Origin: Ardenticatenaceae bacterium
GTDB lineage: Bacteria > Chloroflexota > Anaerolineae > Promineifilales > Promineifilaceae
DNA: 64,000 nucleotides
Reading direction: 5' to 3'
NCBI GenBank assembly: GCA_011525915.1
Contig: WYBM01000005.1
Coordinates: 186,001-250,000, forward strand
Shown here: positions 15,762 through 25,168 of the stretch, piece after piece
How positions within the stretch are numbered: the stretch's first letter is position 1
Layout: every line of letters starts with the position of its first letter
The notes under the pieces: model-generated
The model's input: only the letters and a program-made list of their open reading frames with translations
What the model was told of the DNA's origin: nothing
The model's database searches: none
Position numbers and translations under genes: made by a program

Positions 15762-18752
15762 TTATTTTTTTAACTCGTACTTTGGTTTGGCCTGAATAAA
15801 AGAGGCCAGTAAATCTACCCCTGCCGATTTTTGGTCACGCCAGTTTACCTGCAAAATGCCATCGGGGAAGCGCATGCCTTCTGGGCAGCCGGGCAAAGCC
15901 ACGATAATAAATGGCCCCACCCCCCGACTGACGAAGCGCTGTAACAGTCTCACTGTCTCGCTATCACGCCAGGGCACTTTACCCTGCCCCACACAAATGG
16001 CCGCCGCACGAATTTGGGCCAGTGTCTCTGTCGTCACGGTTTGTGTGGGCGGCAGCAGCCAGGGTAATATGCCTCGCTGGCGCAACTGATCCGCAATGGC
16101 CTTTACAGCCCGGCCATCGGCATCGTTGTAACACAAAAAGACATCATAATCGTTGGTTGTCATCTTGCCCTTGAGGATCAATTCAGCCACATCCCGGTCA
16201 CGACGGGCGTCTGCCGCATGGTCAATTTCAGCCACGACCGAAGGCGCTGGCCCAGCCAGCCGCTCTTTACCATCTAGCAAAGAAATAGGGCGATCACAAA
16301 CAGGGCAGTTCATCTGCTTCAGGCCGCGTTCCCGCCGCGCCGCCACCTGCTGTCCCGTGACCGGCACACCGCAGGCAGCACAGGCAAAGAGCCGTTCGCG
16401 GACAATAGAACCAGGCAACGCCCGCCTTTCCAGGTGTACGGCTACGTAATCTTCAAACTGGTAACGGCTGGCTTCGCTGGCAGCTTCGTCAAAAAACAGA
16501 ATGAGTTCGCCCTTCCCTTCTTCTAGATCACGCAAATAGAGGCCACAGGTGCCTCCTACGGTGGCAGCAAAGGTGGCGGCGTTTTGCCACATCTCCTTCT
16601 TTTCGTAAAGGCGGCTGTGGGCCAGGCGTACGGTGAGCACGGCATAAACATGACGCACGTGCCCTTCAAACGTGAAGCGCACCGTTTTACCGGGCACATC
16701 TGGCACTTCTGGGCCAGGGCGGGTAAATTTGGAGGGGAAAATAAGGTCTGCCCCTGTTTCGCCTGGCTCTTTAAGAACAATTTCATGGCGCACCAGTTCT
16801 TCCACGGTAGCAATAAGTAGCAATTTTTGCTGCTGCGCGTCTACATAGCTGGCATGGTTAGCAGAGAGATAACGGCCGTTTAACGCCTCAGTTTCAGACA
16901 AGGTAGCCAACCCATCGGGGCTGTGTTGGGCTGCCGTTACCAGATCAGAAGCATAGGCATCTAATAGTTCTGGTTGGAGCAGCACATAACTACCAAAACG
17001 CAGCCGCCGCACCAGCCCGCGATTTTCCATGCGGCTGAGTGCCGTCTCAAAACGAGCTGACAAATCTGCGGCCGTATGGTCAGGGTGTGTCTGGCAAAAA
17101 AGGCGAAACAGGTTGTCGGTGGTCGCTAACACATGGCCGCCTTTCTTTTGCTCAATGAAAAACTGCTTTATCGCCTGGAACAGTTCATTGGAACTGACGT
17201 GCGGCCGTGATTCCCAATCAATGCCGCTGCGCAAAGCCTCTCGCAGTTCAGCGATTTGCCATCCTTCTTTGGCACTGGTTTCAAAATAACCATCAAAACC
17301 CATCTCGCGTACCAGGCTGCGCAGCCGGCTGTGCCATACAGAGACGCCGCCAATGTCGGCGCGGGCAGCTACCAGGTACTTTTTCATGGGCAAGGCCGTG
17401 TCTCCCTGGCGGCGGGCCGCCTGGCGCAGGGCGCGGTCCCAATGGCGCACACCAGCCAGCGGCTCTACTTCGTTGCCGGCGTCAAAAACCACCAAAGCCA
17501 CGGCAACTTCGTTCAAATGCAGTTGGTTGGTTAGCCGATAGCCGGGCTGCCCGGCCAGGTCCCACAGCAGGGTTTCGCGGGTCTCCTGACGGCCGTCGGC
17601 CAGCGTCATGGTCTCGTTGGCAAACGTCCATACCTTGCAGCCATGGGTGGAACCGGTGGGTACCCAGGGACGGCCAGACAAGACCAGTCCCAGGCCCGAT
17701 TTGCCCACCCCCGTGTCGCCAACCAACACCACTTTGGCATTACGGTAATGCCATGTTTCACTGGTAGCATGCGCCCCCAGCAGGGCAATATCATCCAGAT
17801 GCCAGATGCGGATGACCCGGTCACCTGCCCCCAGCGTGGCCAGCAAGGGCATTTGTGGATGGAAGGCCAGCCCGGCGTTAAAGTCAGAGCGCATCGGCTC
17901 TGCCAGGGTAGCCACCATTTCCCAGGTGTCGCAGCGCCACAACCGTACCGTGCCATCACGGGATTTAGAAGCTAACAAATGACCATCGGGTGAAAAGCGC
18001 ACACACAGCACCAGGTCTGTGTGCCCCTCCAGAACAGTATGCAGCCGCCCTGTGCCGGCATCCCACAACCGCACCGTCTGATCATCAGACGCCGAGGCCA
18101 CCAGACTGCCATCGGGGGACCAGGCCACATGGTTGATAATGTCATGATGCCCGCGCAGCTTGCGGAACTGCTTGCCCTGGCGTGTATCCCAAAAGGAAAT
18201 GGTTTTGTCACGCGAGGCGGCCGCCAGAATCTGGCCGTCGGGTGACCAGTCTATACTCATGATCCAATCCTGGTGGCCAGAGAGTACCTGGCTCTCCCAC
18301 GCTTTTTCACTGTCCCACAAGCGAATGGTGCCGTCAAAAGAGGCCGAAGCCAGCAAACGACCGTCTGGCGACCAGGCCACACTGTAAATGGGGCCGGTAT
18401 GCCCTGTCAGGTCATTGAGTGGATCTCCGGTGTGTCCATCAGAGAGGCGAATGGTTTCATCATTCGCGCCGGTAGCCAGCAAACGGCCGTCTGGCGACCA
18501 GGCCACACAAAAAACGTAATCAGCATGGCTGATGGGCGTTTCGGTCAGGTGGTCATGGTGTAAAGACCACAGACGCACAGAACGGTCTGCAGCCGCAGAG
18601 GCCAGGGTACGGCCGTCTGGTGACCAGGCAATTTCATAAATAATGTTATGGTGGCCGCGTAATTTATGACGTAAGACAAAGCCGTCGGGCACGGCCTCTG
18701 TTAAAACAGGAACCGTTATAATTTGTTTTTCTAATAGATGTTGATCGATCAT
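15762..18752 (-). CDS. WD40 propeller / Ras-like GTPase / zinc ribbon / TIR protein
   Basis: Protein of 996 residues. Seven WD40 repeats (about 30-330, repeated WSPDGRLLASAS cores) make one complete propeller. A Ras/Roc-like GTPase follows (about 335-510) with P-loop GDTGVGKS, DLAGQ as G3 and ARAD where NKxD is usual. A region of about 300 residues resembles the part after Roc in bacterial Roco-like proteins and ends in a CxxC...CxxC zinc ribbon (about 810-850). The C-terminus is a TIR domain (about 890-985) starting D-Y-D-V-F-L-C-Y; Glu in W-R-D-S-E is the candidate NADase residue. The layout is that of a STAND/NLR-like sensor: propeller recognises, GTPase switches, TIR acts. The start at 18752 follows GAGGTG; it stands alone. 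Confidence 0.85.
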   Translation of the reverse strand: MIDQHLLEKQIITVPVLTEAVPDGFVLRHKLRGHHNIIYEIAWSPDGRTLASAAADRSVRLWSLHHDHLTETPISHADYVFCVAWSPDGRLLATGANDETIRLSDGHTGDPLNDLTGHTGPIYSVAWSPDGRLLASASFDGTIRLWDSEKAWESQVLSGHQDWIMSIDWSPDGQILAAASRDKTISFWDTRQGKQFRKLRGHHDIINHVAWSPDGSLVASASDDQTVRLWDAGTGRLHTVLEGHTDLVLCVRFSPDGHLLASKSRDGTVRLWRCDTWEMVATLAEPMRSDFNAGLAFHPQMPLLATLGAGDRVIRIWHLDDIALLGAHATSETWHYRNAKVVLVGDTGVGKSGLGLVLSGRPWVPTGSTHGCKVWTFANETMTLADGRQETRETLLWDLAGQPGYRLTNQLHLNEVAVALVVFDAGNEVEPLAGVRHWDRALRQAARRQGDTALPMKKYLVAARADIGGVSVWHSRLRSLVREMGFDGYFETSAKEGWQIAELREALRSGIDWESRPHVSSNELFQAIKQFFIEQKKGGHVLATTDNLFRLFCQTHPDHTAADLSARFETALSRMENRGLVRRLRFGSYVLLQPELLDAYASDLVTAAQHSPDGLATLSETEALNGRYLSANHASYVDAQQQKLLLIATVEELVRHEIVLKEPGETGADLIFPSKFTRPGPEVPDVPGKTVRFTFEGHVRHVYAVLTVRLAHSRLYEKKEMWQNAATFAATVGGTCGLYLRDLEEGKGELILFFDEAASEASRYQFEDYVAVHLERRALPGSIVRERLFACAACGVPVTGQQVAARRERGLKQMNCPVCDRPISLLDGKERLAGPAPSVVAEIDHAADARRDRDVAELILKGKMTTNDYDVFLCYNDADGRAVKAIADQLRQRGILPWLLPPTQTVTTETLAQIRAAAICVGQGKVPWRDSETVRLLQRFVSRGVGPFIIVALPGCPEGMRFPDGILQVNWRDQKSAGVDLLASFIQAKPKYELKK

Positions 18753-19018
18753 GCCAAGCACCTCAGTCCGGCTGTTTTCCTGTGCCCGGCAGCGTGACAA
18801 TCAATCATGTTGTAAAACAAAAAATGGGTCTCAATAGGGAGGATGAAGGCGATAAATACGAGACGCTTGCCCACACACAAGGGACAACAACCGTCATTTA
18901 CTTTCTAGCACTACTATGTGCTTATTGTAGCCTCATTTTTGGGGAAAACGAAGAAGAAAGAGCAATTTTTCATGTTACGGGTAAACTATGAGCATAACCA
19001 ATCCATTTCACAAGGAAA
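18753..19018. other. Divergent intergenic region
   Basis: This 266-bp AT-richer spacer lies between the TIR gene and the secreted propeller gene. On the minus strand TTGTGT and TATTTA are 16 bp apart (around 18855-18882), a weak promoter candidate for the TIR gene. No ORF with a ribosome-binding site is seen. Confidence 0.3.
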
Positions 19019-20827
19019 ATGAAAGTGCACCCATTACGACGTATCCTCTTTTTGCTTCTCTGTGTCTTCACCGGGTTAATTTTGTTATCATTATTCCTGG
19101 GCAACGCTCCCAGCGCCACCAACGCCCTGGAAGTGCCAGGTTCAATGGCAGCCACAACAACGCCATTAGCCGTGAGAATGAGAACAATCAATTTGACGGC
19201 CCAGGATCTTCTTTATGATCCTACCCGCGATCTTCTCTATGCTTCTGTTCCCAGTTGGGACAGCACCCTGCCTAACAGCCTGGTCTCAATCAACGTACCC
19301 ACCGGCACGGTTGATTCTGCCATTTCCATCGGCACAGACCCTAATCGGCTGGCTATGGCTGCGGATGGATCTACCCTATATGCCGGGCTTGATAGTAATT
19401 ACGCTGTACGCCGGGTGAATTTGATTTCACAAACGGCAGAAATCGAGTTTACCCTGGGGTCCGGTTTCTGTGGTTCATTCAGGGCGGCAGATATGGTAGT
19501 GCTTGAGAACGATCCACACGCGGTTGTTGTTTCCCGGCGCAACAGTAGTTGCAGTCCAAGCCATGAGGGGCTTGCTGTTTATGACGACGGCGTGCCGCGT
19601 CCTGGCAGCACACCTGGTCATTCAGGCAGCACCAGCATTGAGCCATCCAATAACGCCAACATCCTTTACGGCTACAACAGCGAATCTACCAAATTTGGCT
19701 TCCGGGTAATGTCTGTTTACACCACGGGCATCACAACTACCTCATTAACACAAGGGTTGATTTCTGGTTTTGGGGTGAGTATTCACTATGTCAACGGGCT
19801 AATTTACGCCTCCAGTGGCGCCGTTATTAACCCAGAAACCCTGTCGCTGGTAGGCAGCTATGCCATAAACACAAATTACCGGTCATTGGTAGTACCTGAC
19901 ATCACTTCCGGGCGCACTTATTTTCTAAACTACTCTTTTATTGGTGACCCGTCCCGGTTACAGGTTTTTGATCTGGCCACATTTGCACCAATCTATGAAA
20001 CTGAGCTGCCGGATATGGTTGGCAGGCCGCTGCGGATGGTGCAAATAGGCCCCAATCTCTTAGCTGTCAATACGGATGATGACAAGATATACTTTTTGGA
20101 AATTATTGACCTGACTGAAAGTGTATTCTTACCTGTTACCTTTTATCATTACTGCCCTGACTTTTTTGACAATTTTAGCAATGCGGCAAGTGGCTGGTCG
20201 GTAGGAGATGACAGTTTTGTGCGCAGAGAATACCTGGGTGGTGAATATCGGGTTTACACCAGGCAATCTGGCTACTTCTTCCTATTCCGGGCGCCGGCGT
20301 GTGAATGGGATAACTATATCGTGGAAGTAGATGCCCGCTGGCAAGATGAACCGGGAAGCGGGTATGGCCTGCTCTTTGGGATTGTGGGGTCATTCCAATA
20401 TTATTATCTATTCGACGTAAACAGTGACTATCAAATGTACCGGCTGTTACGGCGCAGCCCGGAGGGTTTCACAGAAATTGTGCCGCCAACGGTATCCGGG
20501 GCAATTCAGTCAGGCATGAACACCAATCATCTGGTTGTTACTCGCAACGGCGCCCAAATTCAATTGGCTGTCAATGGGACAACCCTGGGCACATGGTATG
20601 ATTCCGTGATCGCTGGTAAAACAGATGCGGGGCTGGTTGTCAGTGCCTATAACAACGATCCCACAGCCGACGCGCGCTTCGATAATTACCGGATCACCCG
20701 GCTAAACAGTGAAACACTGAACGCACCCTTTACACCTTTAGCCAACATGGATACACTGTGCGAATCAACGACGGCCAATACGTGCTGGGACAGTTCCTTA
20801 GAGCTTGGCAACTGGCAAAATCGTTAG
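19019..20827 (+). CDS. Secreted YVTN-type propeller protein with jelly-roll domain
   Basis: Exported protein of 602 residues. A signal peptide or N-terminal anchor (hydrophobic about 8-28) precedes a beta-propeller-like half (about 55-365) with YVTN/PQQ-like motifs (DLLYDPTRDLLYASVP, SINVPTGTV, MAADGSTLYAGL). A short VFLPV segment marks the boundary to a second half (about 380-575) that resembles the LamG/3-keto-disaccharide-type jelly roll (DFFDNFSNAASGW, YGLLFGI, DNYRITRL), often sugar-binding. No catalytic residues are recognisable. AAGGAA lies very close to the ATG at 19019. Function is unknown; adhesion or matrix binding at the cell surface is inference. Confidence 0.75.
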   Translation: MKVHPLRRILFLLLCVFTGLILLSLFLGNAPSATNALEVPGSMAATTTPLAVRMRTINLTAQDLLYDPTRDLLYASVPSWDSTLPNSLVSINVPTGTVDSAISIGTDPNRLAMAADGSTLYAGLDSNYAVRRVNLISQTAEIEFTLGSGFCGSFRAADMVVLENDPHAVVVSRRNSSCSPSHEGLAVYDDGVPRPGSTPGHSGSTSIEPSNNANILYGYNSESTKFGFRVMSVYTTGITTTSLTQGLISGFGVSIHYVNGLIYASSGAVINPETLSLVGSYAINTNYRSLVVPDITSGRTYFLNYSFIGDPSRLQVFDLATFAPIYETELPDMVGRPLRMVQIGPNLLAVNTDDDKIYFLEIIDLTESVFLPVTFYHYCPDFFDNFSNAASGWSVGDDSFVRREYLGGEYRVYTRQSGYFFLFRAPACEWDNYIVEVDARWQDEPGSGYGLLFGIVGSFQYYYLFDVNSDYQMYRLLRRSPEGFTEIVPPTVSGAIQSGMNTNHLVVTRNGAQIQLAVNGTTLGTWYDSVIAGKTDAGLVVSAYNNDPTADARFDNYRITRLNSETLNAPFTPLANMDTLCESTTANTCWDSSLELGNWQNR

Positions 20828-20876
20828 CGCCCTTACCGTAACAAATCTTTTTCATTTAAACATGAAGTGAAAATGT

Positions 20877-20933
20877 GTGCGTTTGGTCGTCACGGCCGTC
20901 TCGGTTATAGTTCCGCGTTATGACCAAACGCAC
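20877..20933 (+). promoter_or_regulatory. 12-bp inverted repeat enclosing the CAP-LysM start codon
   Basis: GTGCGTTTGGTC (20877-20888) and GACCAAACGCAC (20922-20933) are exact reverse complements separated by 33 nt. The right arm begins at the G of the ATG (20920-20922) and covers the first codons. In mRNA it could hide the start region; in DNA it could be an operator. The start lacks a clear Shine-Dalgarno sequence, and one ACGGCCGT sits in the loop. Confidence 0.5.
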
Positions 20934-22266
20934 CCTTCTTGCCATAGGTATGTGCCTCTGTCTGCTGGCAGCGGCCAGACCACAAACCACCAAAGCACAA
21001 TCGGCCGATGCCATTTTGCAGCAGGTAAACCAGTTTCGCCTGAACAATGGCCTGCCTTCTTTTACCTATAATGCTGCTCTGGCCGCCGCCGCCCAAAACC
21101 AGGCCAACTATATGGCCGAATTTGGCGTTTTCAGCAGCCACATGGGGTATGGTGGGTCCTGGCCGCAAAGCCGGGCCAATGCAGCCGGTTACAGCGGCCA
21201 GGTGTCAGAAAATATCGTCGGCGGTACAAATCTGACAGCCCCCCGCGGCCTGACCTGGTGGGTCAACAGCCCCGGCCACTACAACACCCTGATCACCACA
21301 CGCTATACAGAAGCCGGCGCCGGTTTTGCCCGCGCTGGTGACATTAGTTATTACGTGCTGGTGGTGGGGCAGCCGGGCAATGCCAGCATTCAACCAGCTA
21401 CCAGCGCCAACAATGACCCGGAACCACTTTTTATCACCCCCATCACCCTGGCTGAGCCCGGCGCCGATGGCTCGATTGTGCATATTGTGCAAGAGGGGCA
21501 GGCGTTATGGTCATTAGCCGCGCACTATGATGTGCCCCTGTCTGATCTGCTGCTGTACAACGGCTTAAAAGCCGATGCGTTTGTGCACACCGGTGACCAG
21601 ATCATCATTCGGCTGGCCGAAGGTGCGCCGCTTCCACCAACACCGACACCGCCCACCACACACCTGGTGCGTGAAGGGGAGTCACTGTGGACCATTGCGG
21701 CGTCTTATAACGTAAAAATTGGCGACGTGATGTGGTACAATAATCTGACTGAGGAATCTTTTTTACAGCCAGGGCAGGAGATCAAAGTGCGGCTGGCGCC
21801 TGGCGAACTGCCACCACCCACGCCCACCCCCCTCATCTACCACATTGTGCAGTCAGGGCAAACGCCATGGGAAATTGCTCTGACATATGGCCTGACACTG
21901 GAACAACTGCAGGCGTTTAACAATATGGCTGCCAACGCCATCATTAAGCCGGGGGATGAGCTGCGCATTCGGCCCCCAGACACCCCTACCCCCACCCCAC
22001 TGCCAACATCCACACCTACACCACCTATCCCCACCCCTACCATGACGTTGACCCCTACCTCAATATCATTCCCGCTGGACAGAAACCGGGCCACGGCCGT
22101 GGCTGCCAACATGGCAATCAGCGGCACGGTCATTCCTACCCCAACAACAACCATGGGATCACTGTCCATGGCCCGGCCGTGGCTGCTTGGTTCCGTTCTT
22201 TTTGCCGTGGGGCTGACAGCATTAGCCGGGGCTTTTGTGGTAGCCCTGCGCAAAGAGAAACTTTAG
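20920..22266 (+). CDS. CAP-domain protein with three LysM repeats and C-terminal anchor
   Basis: Exported protein of 448 residues. A signal peptide (about 1-27) is followed by a CAP/SCP domain (about 30-155: N-Q-F-R-x-x-N, S-S-H-M, S-E-N-I, S-P-G-H-Y). Three LysM peptidoglycan-binding repeats lie at about 187-232, 248-294 and 307-352, each starting H-x-V-x-x-G. A Thr/Pro-rich linker leads to a C-terminal transmembrane helix (about 423-444) with a short basic tail. The protein is thus anchored in the membrane and binds the wall from outside. CAP domains of this type have varied or unknown roles; SigA-dependent or sporulation roles cannot be inferred. It converges on the next gene with only 7 bp between stops. 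Confidence 0.88.
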   Translation: MTKRTLLAIGMCLCLLAAARPQTTKAQSADAILQQVNQFRLNNGLPSFTYNAALAAAAQNQANYMAEFGVFSSHMGYGGSWPQSRANAAGYSGQVSENIVGGTNLTAPRGLTWWVNSPGHYNTLITTRYTEAGAGFARAGDISYYVLVVGQPGNASIQPATSANNDPEPLFITPITLAEPGADGSIVHIVQEGQALWSLAAHYDVPLSDLLLYNGLKADAFVHTGDQIIIRLAEGAPLPPTPTPPTTHLVREGESLWTIAASYNVKIGDVMWYNNLTEESFLQPGQEIKVRLAPGELPPPTPTPLIYHIVQSGQTPWEIALTYGLTLEQLQAFNNMAANAIIKPGDELRIRPPDTPTPTPLPTSTPTPPIPTPTMTLTPTSISFPLDRNRATAVAANMAISGTVIPTPTTTMGSLSMARPWLLGSVLFAVGLTALAGAFVVALRKEKL

Positions 22267-22273
22267 AAGCTGC

Positions 22274-24181
22274 TCAGCGGCAGAACCATAAACCACACCA
22301 GGTCCGGCGCTGGCCGGCAGGGTTTACGGCCGTGCCTGGCGGCTCGCTGACAATCATGGGCAGGTAAATGATCTGCCCGGCATCCCCTTCTAAGAGAACT
22401 GATGCCGCGGCGGTAGCGGCAGCTTCAAAACTGTCGGTCTGCGCCGTCCAGGTGGCGGTGTTCACTGTGCTTTGGGTGATAGTGACGGCCGCTGTAATAA
22501 ACGCGCTGGCGCCGGGGACCAAGTCATAGGCAAAATTATCCAGTAACAGGCCCAATTGATTATCTACCAGCGTATGCACGGCAAACGTCACGTCACCGGT
22601 ATTGGTGACTTCATAACAGTAGGTCACGGCCGTGCCCGCCGGTACGGTGATACTGTTGGTGGGGGCACAGGCCGAAGGGTCAGTACCCACTGTTTTGACC
22701 AGCGCCACGGCTGGAGAAACCACCGTGACGGTGGTCGTGTCGGTGGCCGTTACCACATCGGTGTAGTCGGGGTTATAGGCGGTCCACGTACCTGTACTGA
22801 CGGTCGTTGTCATCACGGGCGCAGTTTGGGTGATAAAGGCACTGGCGCCGGGCACCAAGGGATAAAACAAAGTCGTAAAGACAGGACCCAGTTCACTATC
22901 AACCAGATCATGGATCGTCAGGGTCACAGAGCCGGTGTTGGTGACTTCATAGCAGTAGGTCACGGCCGTGCCCATAGTGACGGTAATCTCATCCGTTGGG
23001 GCACAAGCACTGGGGTCGGTCCCCGCCGTCTTGTCCAGACGAATCTTTGGCCCGGGCTGCACCAGCTCAATGTACTGCGCGCTCACACCACTGATTTTGG
23101 TGTCCACCAGGTTGCCAGAGCGATCAATTTCATAAACACCACTGCCGTTGGTGGTAAGGATATTGCCATTAGGCAGTTCATAGGCACCACGGTAACCACT
23201 TAAACCGGGTGGGTCATATACATCTACCACCACACCAGCCGGCGTCAGCTCCACCACACCTTCTTGGGTGCCGCTAAAATTACCAACGAGAATGTTGCTG
23301 TTACTGGCCTGGGCCAGTTGTTGCGGAAAGGCGTTAATGAGGGCCAACTCAGCAATAAAAGCACCGGTTGTCAGATCAAACCGATTAATATCATCGCTGG
23401 TGATACTGCTAACCAGCCAGTCTGATTCGCGCTGGTACACGTCGAATGGACCATCTATGCCACCGGCGCCATTAGCAATAAAGTTGCCCACATAATTCCC
23501 GGCTGGGTCAAACTCAGCCACCGAGTCCTGGTTGCTGCCTCCGGTAACCGTTACCAGCAGGTGACCGTTTGACCGTAAGGCCATACCTAAAATGTTGTCC
23601 AGGATAGCTGTATTGGCCCCCCCAGCCGGGGCAAACACCCCCAGGTAATTCCCGTTGAGGTCATATTCCTGAACCACATCCTCAAACTGGTCAGCCACCA
23701 GAATAGAGTTGCCGCTGGCGCTAAGTATGGCGCTTTTGGGGCTTGAAAGATTGGTAGAGTCGGTGGGAATAAAGTTAGCGTCCACCAGGTCACCCGTTGT
23801 AGGGTCAAAGGCCATCACCCGATCATTGGTCCAATCAGGGATCAGCAGCAGGCCGGCACCCCCATAAAGCAAATTGGCAGCTTGTACCGCTGCCAGCACA
23901 TCCCGCTGCGGCCGTACATCCGGACCAGCAGGAGGACACAAGTATACATGAAATTCAGTGCTGTAGATGCAATCCTTCCCCTGGGGTGCGGTTACTGCTA
24001 ACATACCCGTCATCTCGCTAATGTCAGCCAGGTTTGTTTCCAATTGTGTCTCATTTTTTGTCTGCAAACGAGACGCGGCGGCTGTTGTGACCGAAAGCCG
24101 CCCTATGACCGGCAATATCATGATGATAAGGGGTAAGAGCCAGATAACAGGCATGAAGAGCCATCGTTTTTTACCTTTCAC
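22274..24181 (-). CDS. Secreted NHL-like propeller protein with two DUF11 domains
   Basis: Exported protein of 635 residues. An N-terminal signal or anchor (hydrophobic about 8-32) precedes a propeller-like domain (about 95-385) built of NHL-type units (DRVMAFDPTTGDLVD, VAEFDPAGNYVGNF, VYEIDRSGNLVD). Two DUF11-type beta domains follow (about 390-500 and 505-610), each with a Cys pair (D-P-S-A-C-A-P and V-T-Y-C-Y-E-V-T-N). A IIYLPMIV segment occurs near the end, before a short tail with two Cys. The start is GTG at 24181, seven bases after AAGGAGG. No enzyme motifs are visible; a structural surface role is inference. Confidence 0.78.
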   Translation of the reverse strand: MKGKKRWLFMPVIWLLPLIIMILPVIGRLSVTTAAASRLQTKNETQLETNLADISEMTGMLAVTAPQGKDCIYSTEFHVYLCPPAGPDVRPQRDVLAAVQAANLLYGGAGLLLIPDWTNDRVMAFDPTTGDLVDANFIPTDSTNLSSPKSAILSASGNSILVADQFEDVVQEYDLNGNYLGVFAPAGGANTAILDNILGMALRSNGHLLVTVTGGSNQDSVAEFDPAGNYVGNFIANGAGGIDGPFDVYQRESDWLVSSITSDDINRFDLTTGAFIAELALINAFPQQLAQASNSNILVGNFSGTQEGVVELTPAGVVVDVYDPPGLSGYRGAYELPNGNILTTNGSGVYEIDRSGNLVDTKISGVSAQYIELVQPGPKIRLDKTAGTDPSACAPTDEITVTMGTAVTYCYEVTNTGSVTLTIHDLVDSELGPVFTTLFYPLVPGASAFITQTAPVMTTTVSTGTWTAYNPDYTDVVTATDTTTVTVVSPAVALVKTVGTDPSACAPTNSITVPAGTAVTYCYEVTNTGDVTFAVHTLVDNQLGLLLDNFAYDLVPGASAFITAAVTITQSTVNTATWTAQTDSFEAAATAAASVLLEGDAGQIIYLPMIVSEPPGTAVNPAGQRRTWCGLWFCR

Positions 24182-24448
24182 ACATTTTCCTCCTTGCTGA
24201 TCATTATACTAATCCCCGGCCCAGCATCCACGCAAGAGACACTGGAAAAATCATATGATTTAGAAGCTTTTGTTATTGGTAAGCAGTATAGGCAAGAAAC
24301 CATTACATTGTACATGAGAAACCGACTTGTTCAAGGCACGCTAACCTATCGGAGGGTATACTGGCTGCCTACGGCCGTACAACAAGACGGCCGTGTTTGC
24401 GTATTGTGAGGTATCATTCTGGCCAATGGGTCAAAAGGAGTGCACACT
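24182..24448. other. Divergent intergenic region
   Basis: This 267-bp spacer holds two ACGGCCGT copies (about 24370 and 24388) and the strong AAGGAG site of the rhomboid gene. A 71-codon open frame here has a TTG start and no ribosome-binding site and is not called. Confidence 0.4.
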
Positions 24449-25090
24449 ATGCGGACTAATGAAAAGGTCACTGCTTTGTGGGAAAAGGCAAAAGTTCCGG
24501 CAGCTGTATTGGGCGGATTTATCTTCCTACTGTGGTTTATTGAGATATTAGACTGGGTTCTTTTTCATGGCTCACTAGATGCCTATGGCGTGAAGCCGCG
24601 CACGGTAAACGGACTGATTGGCATTTTGTATGCGCCATTTTTGCATGGCGGCTTTGGGCATCTTATGGCCAATACACTACCCATCTTAATTTTAGGAGGG
24701 TTGATCATCGTCTCTCGGGGATTAAAGGAGTTCTTTCTGGTCACGGGTGTTGTCATGATCATCAGCGGGTTAGGCACATGGCTGATTGGCCCCGGCCACT
24801 CTGTACACATTGGTGCCAGCGGCCTGGTTTTTGGCTATTTCGGCTTTTTACTGCTCATGGCTTATTTTGAACGCAGCTGCCAGGCAATTGTGGTAGCTGG
24901 GGTAGTCTTCTTCTTTTACGGGGGGCTGGTTTGGGGTGTCTTGCCAACAAAAGATGGCATTTCCTGGCAATCACATCTGTTTGGGCTGGCCGGCGGCATC
25001 ATGGCTGCCTATTTGTTAGGCAAACAAGAAGCGGTCGCCACATCTTCTATTGAAGAGGAGATTGTGGTGCATGATAGTTACGATACTTAA
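24449..25090 (+). CDS. Rhomboid family intramembrane serine protease
   Basis: Membrane protease of 213 residues with about six hydrophobic segments. The rhomboid signature is complete: G-H-L-M-A-N-T in the second helix region, catalytic Ser127 in H-I-G-A-S-G, and catalytic His176 in W-Q-S-H-L-F-G-L-A-G-G. Rhomboids cut transmembrane segments of other proteins within the bilayer; the substrate here is unknown. The start is ATG at 24449 after AAAAGGAG with an 8-base spacer; the in-frame GTG at 24440 lies in the binding site itself. The acidic C-terminal tail (EEEIVVHDSYD) is probably cytoplasmic. Confidence 0.9.
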   Translation: MRTNEKVTALWEKAKVPAAVLGGFIFLLWFIEILDWVLFHGSLDAYGVKPRTVNGLIGILYAPFLHGGFGHLMANTLPILILGGLIIVSRGLKEFFLVTGVVMIISGLGTWLIGPGHSVHIGASGLVFGYFGFLLLMAYFERSCQAIVVAGVVFFFYGGLVWGVLPTKDGISWQSHLFGLAGGIMAAYLLGKQEAVATSSIEEEIVVHDSYDT

Positions 25091-25168
25091 CACCCTATAC
25101 GGCAAAATTCATAACGTGCTTTTTACTGTCAGTTTTAGGCACAGAACCCATGCCTTCAAGGAGGAAAC

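Noticed and set aside
18988-19218. Alternative plus-strand frame at the start of the propeller gene
   Set aside because: No domain or signal peptide; the frame starting at 19019 has a signal peptide and continues for 602 residues.
24194-24409. Possible 71-residue protein in the spacer before the rhomboid gene
   Set aside because: It needs a TTG start, has no ribosome-binding site, shows no recognisable domain and contains two copies of the dispersed octamer.
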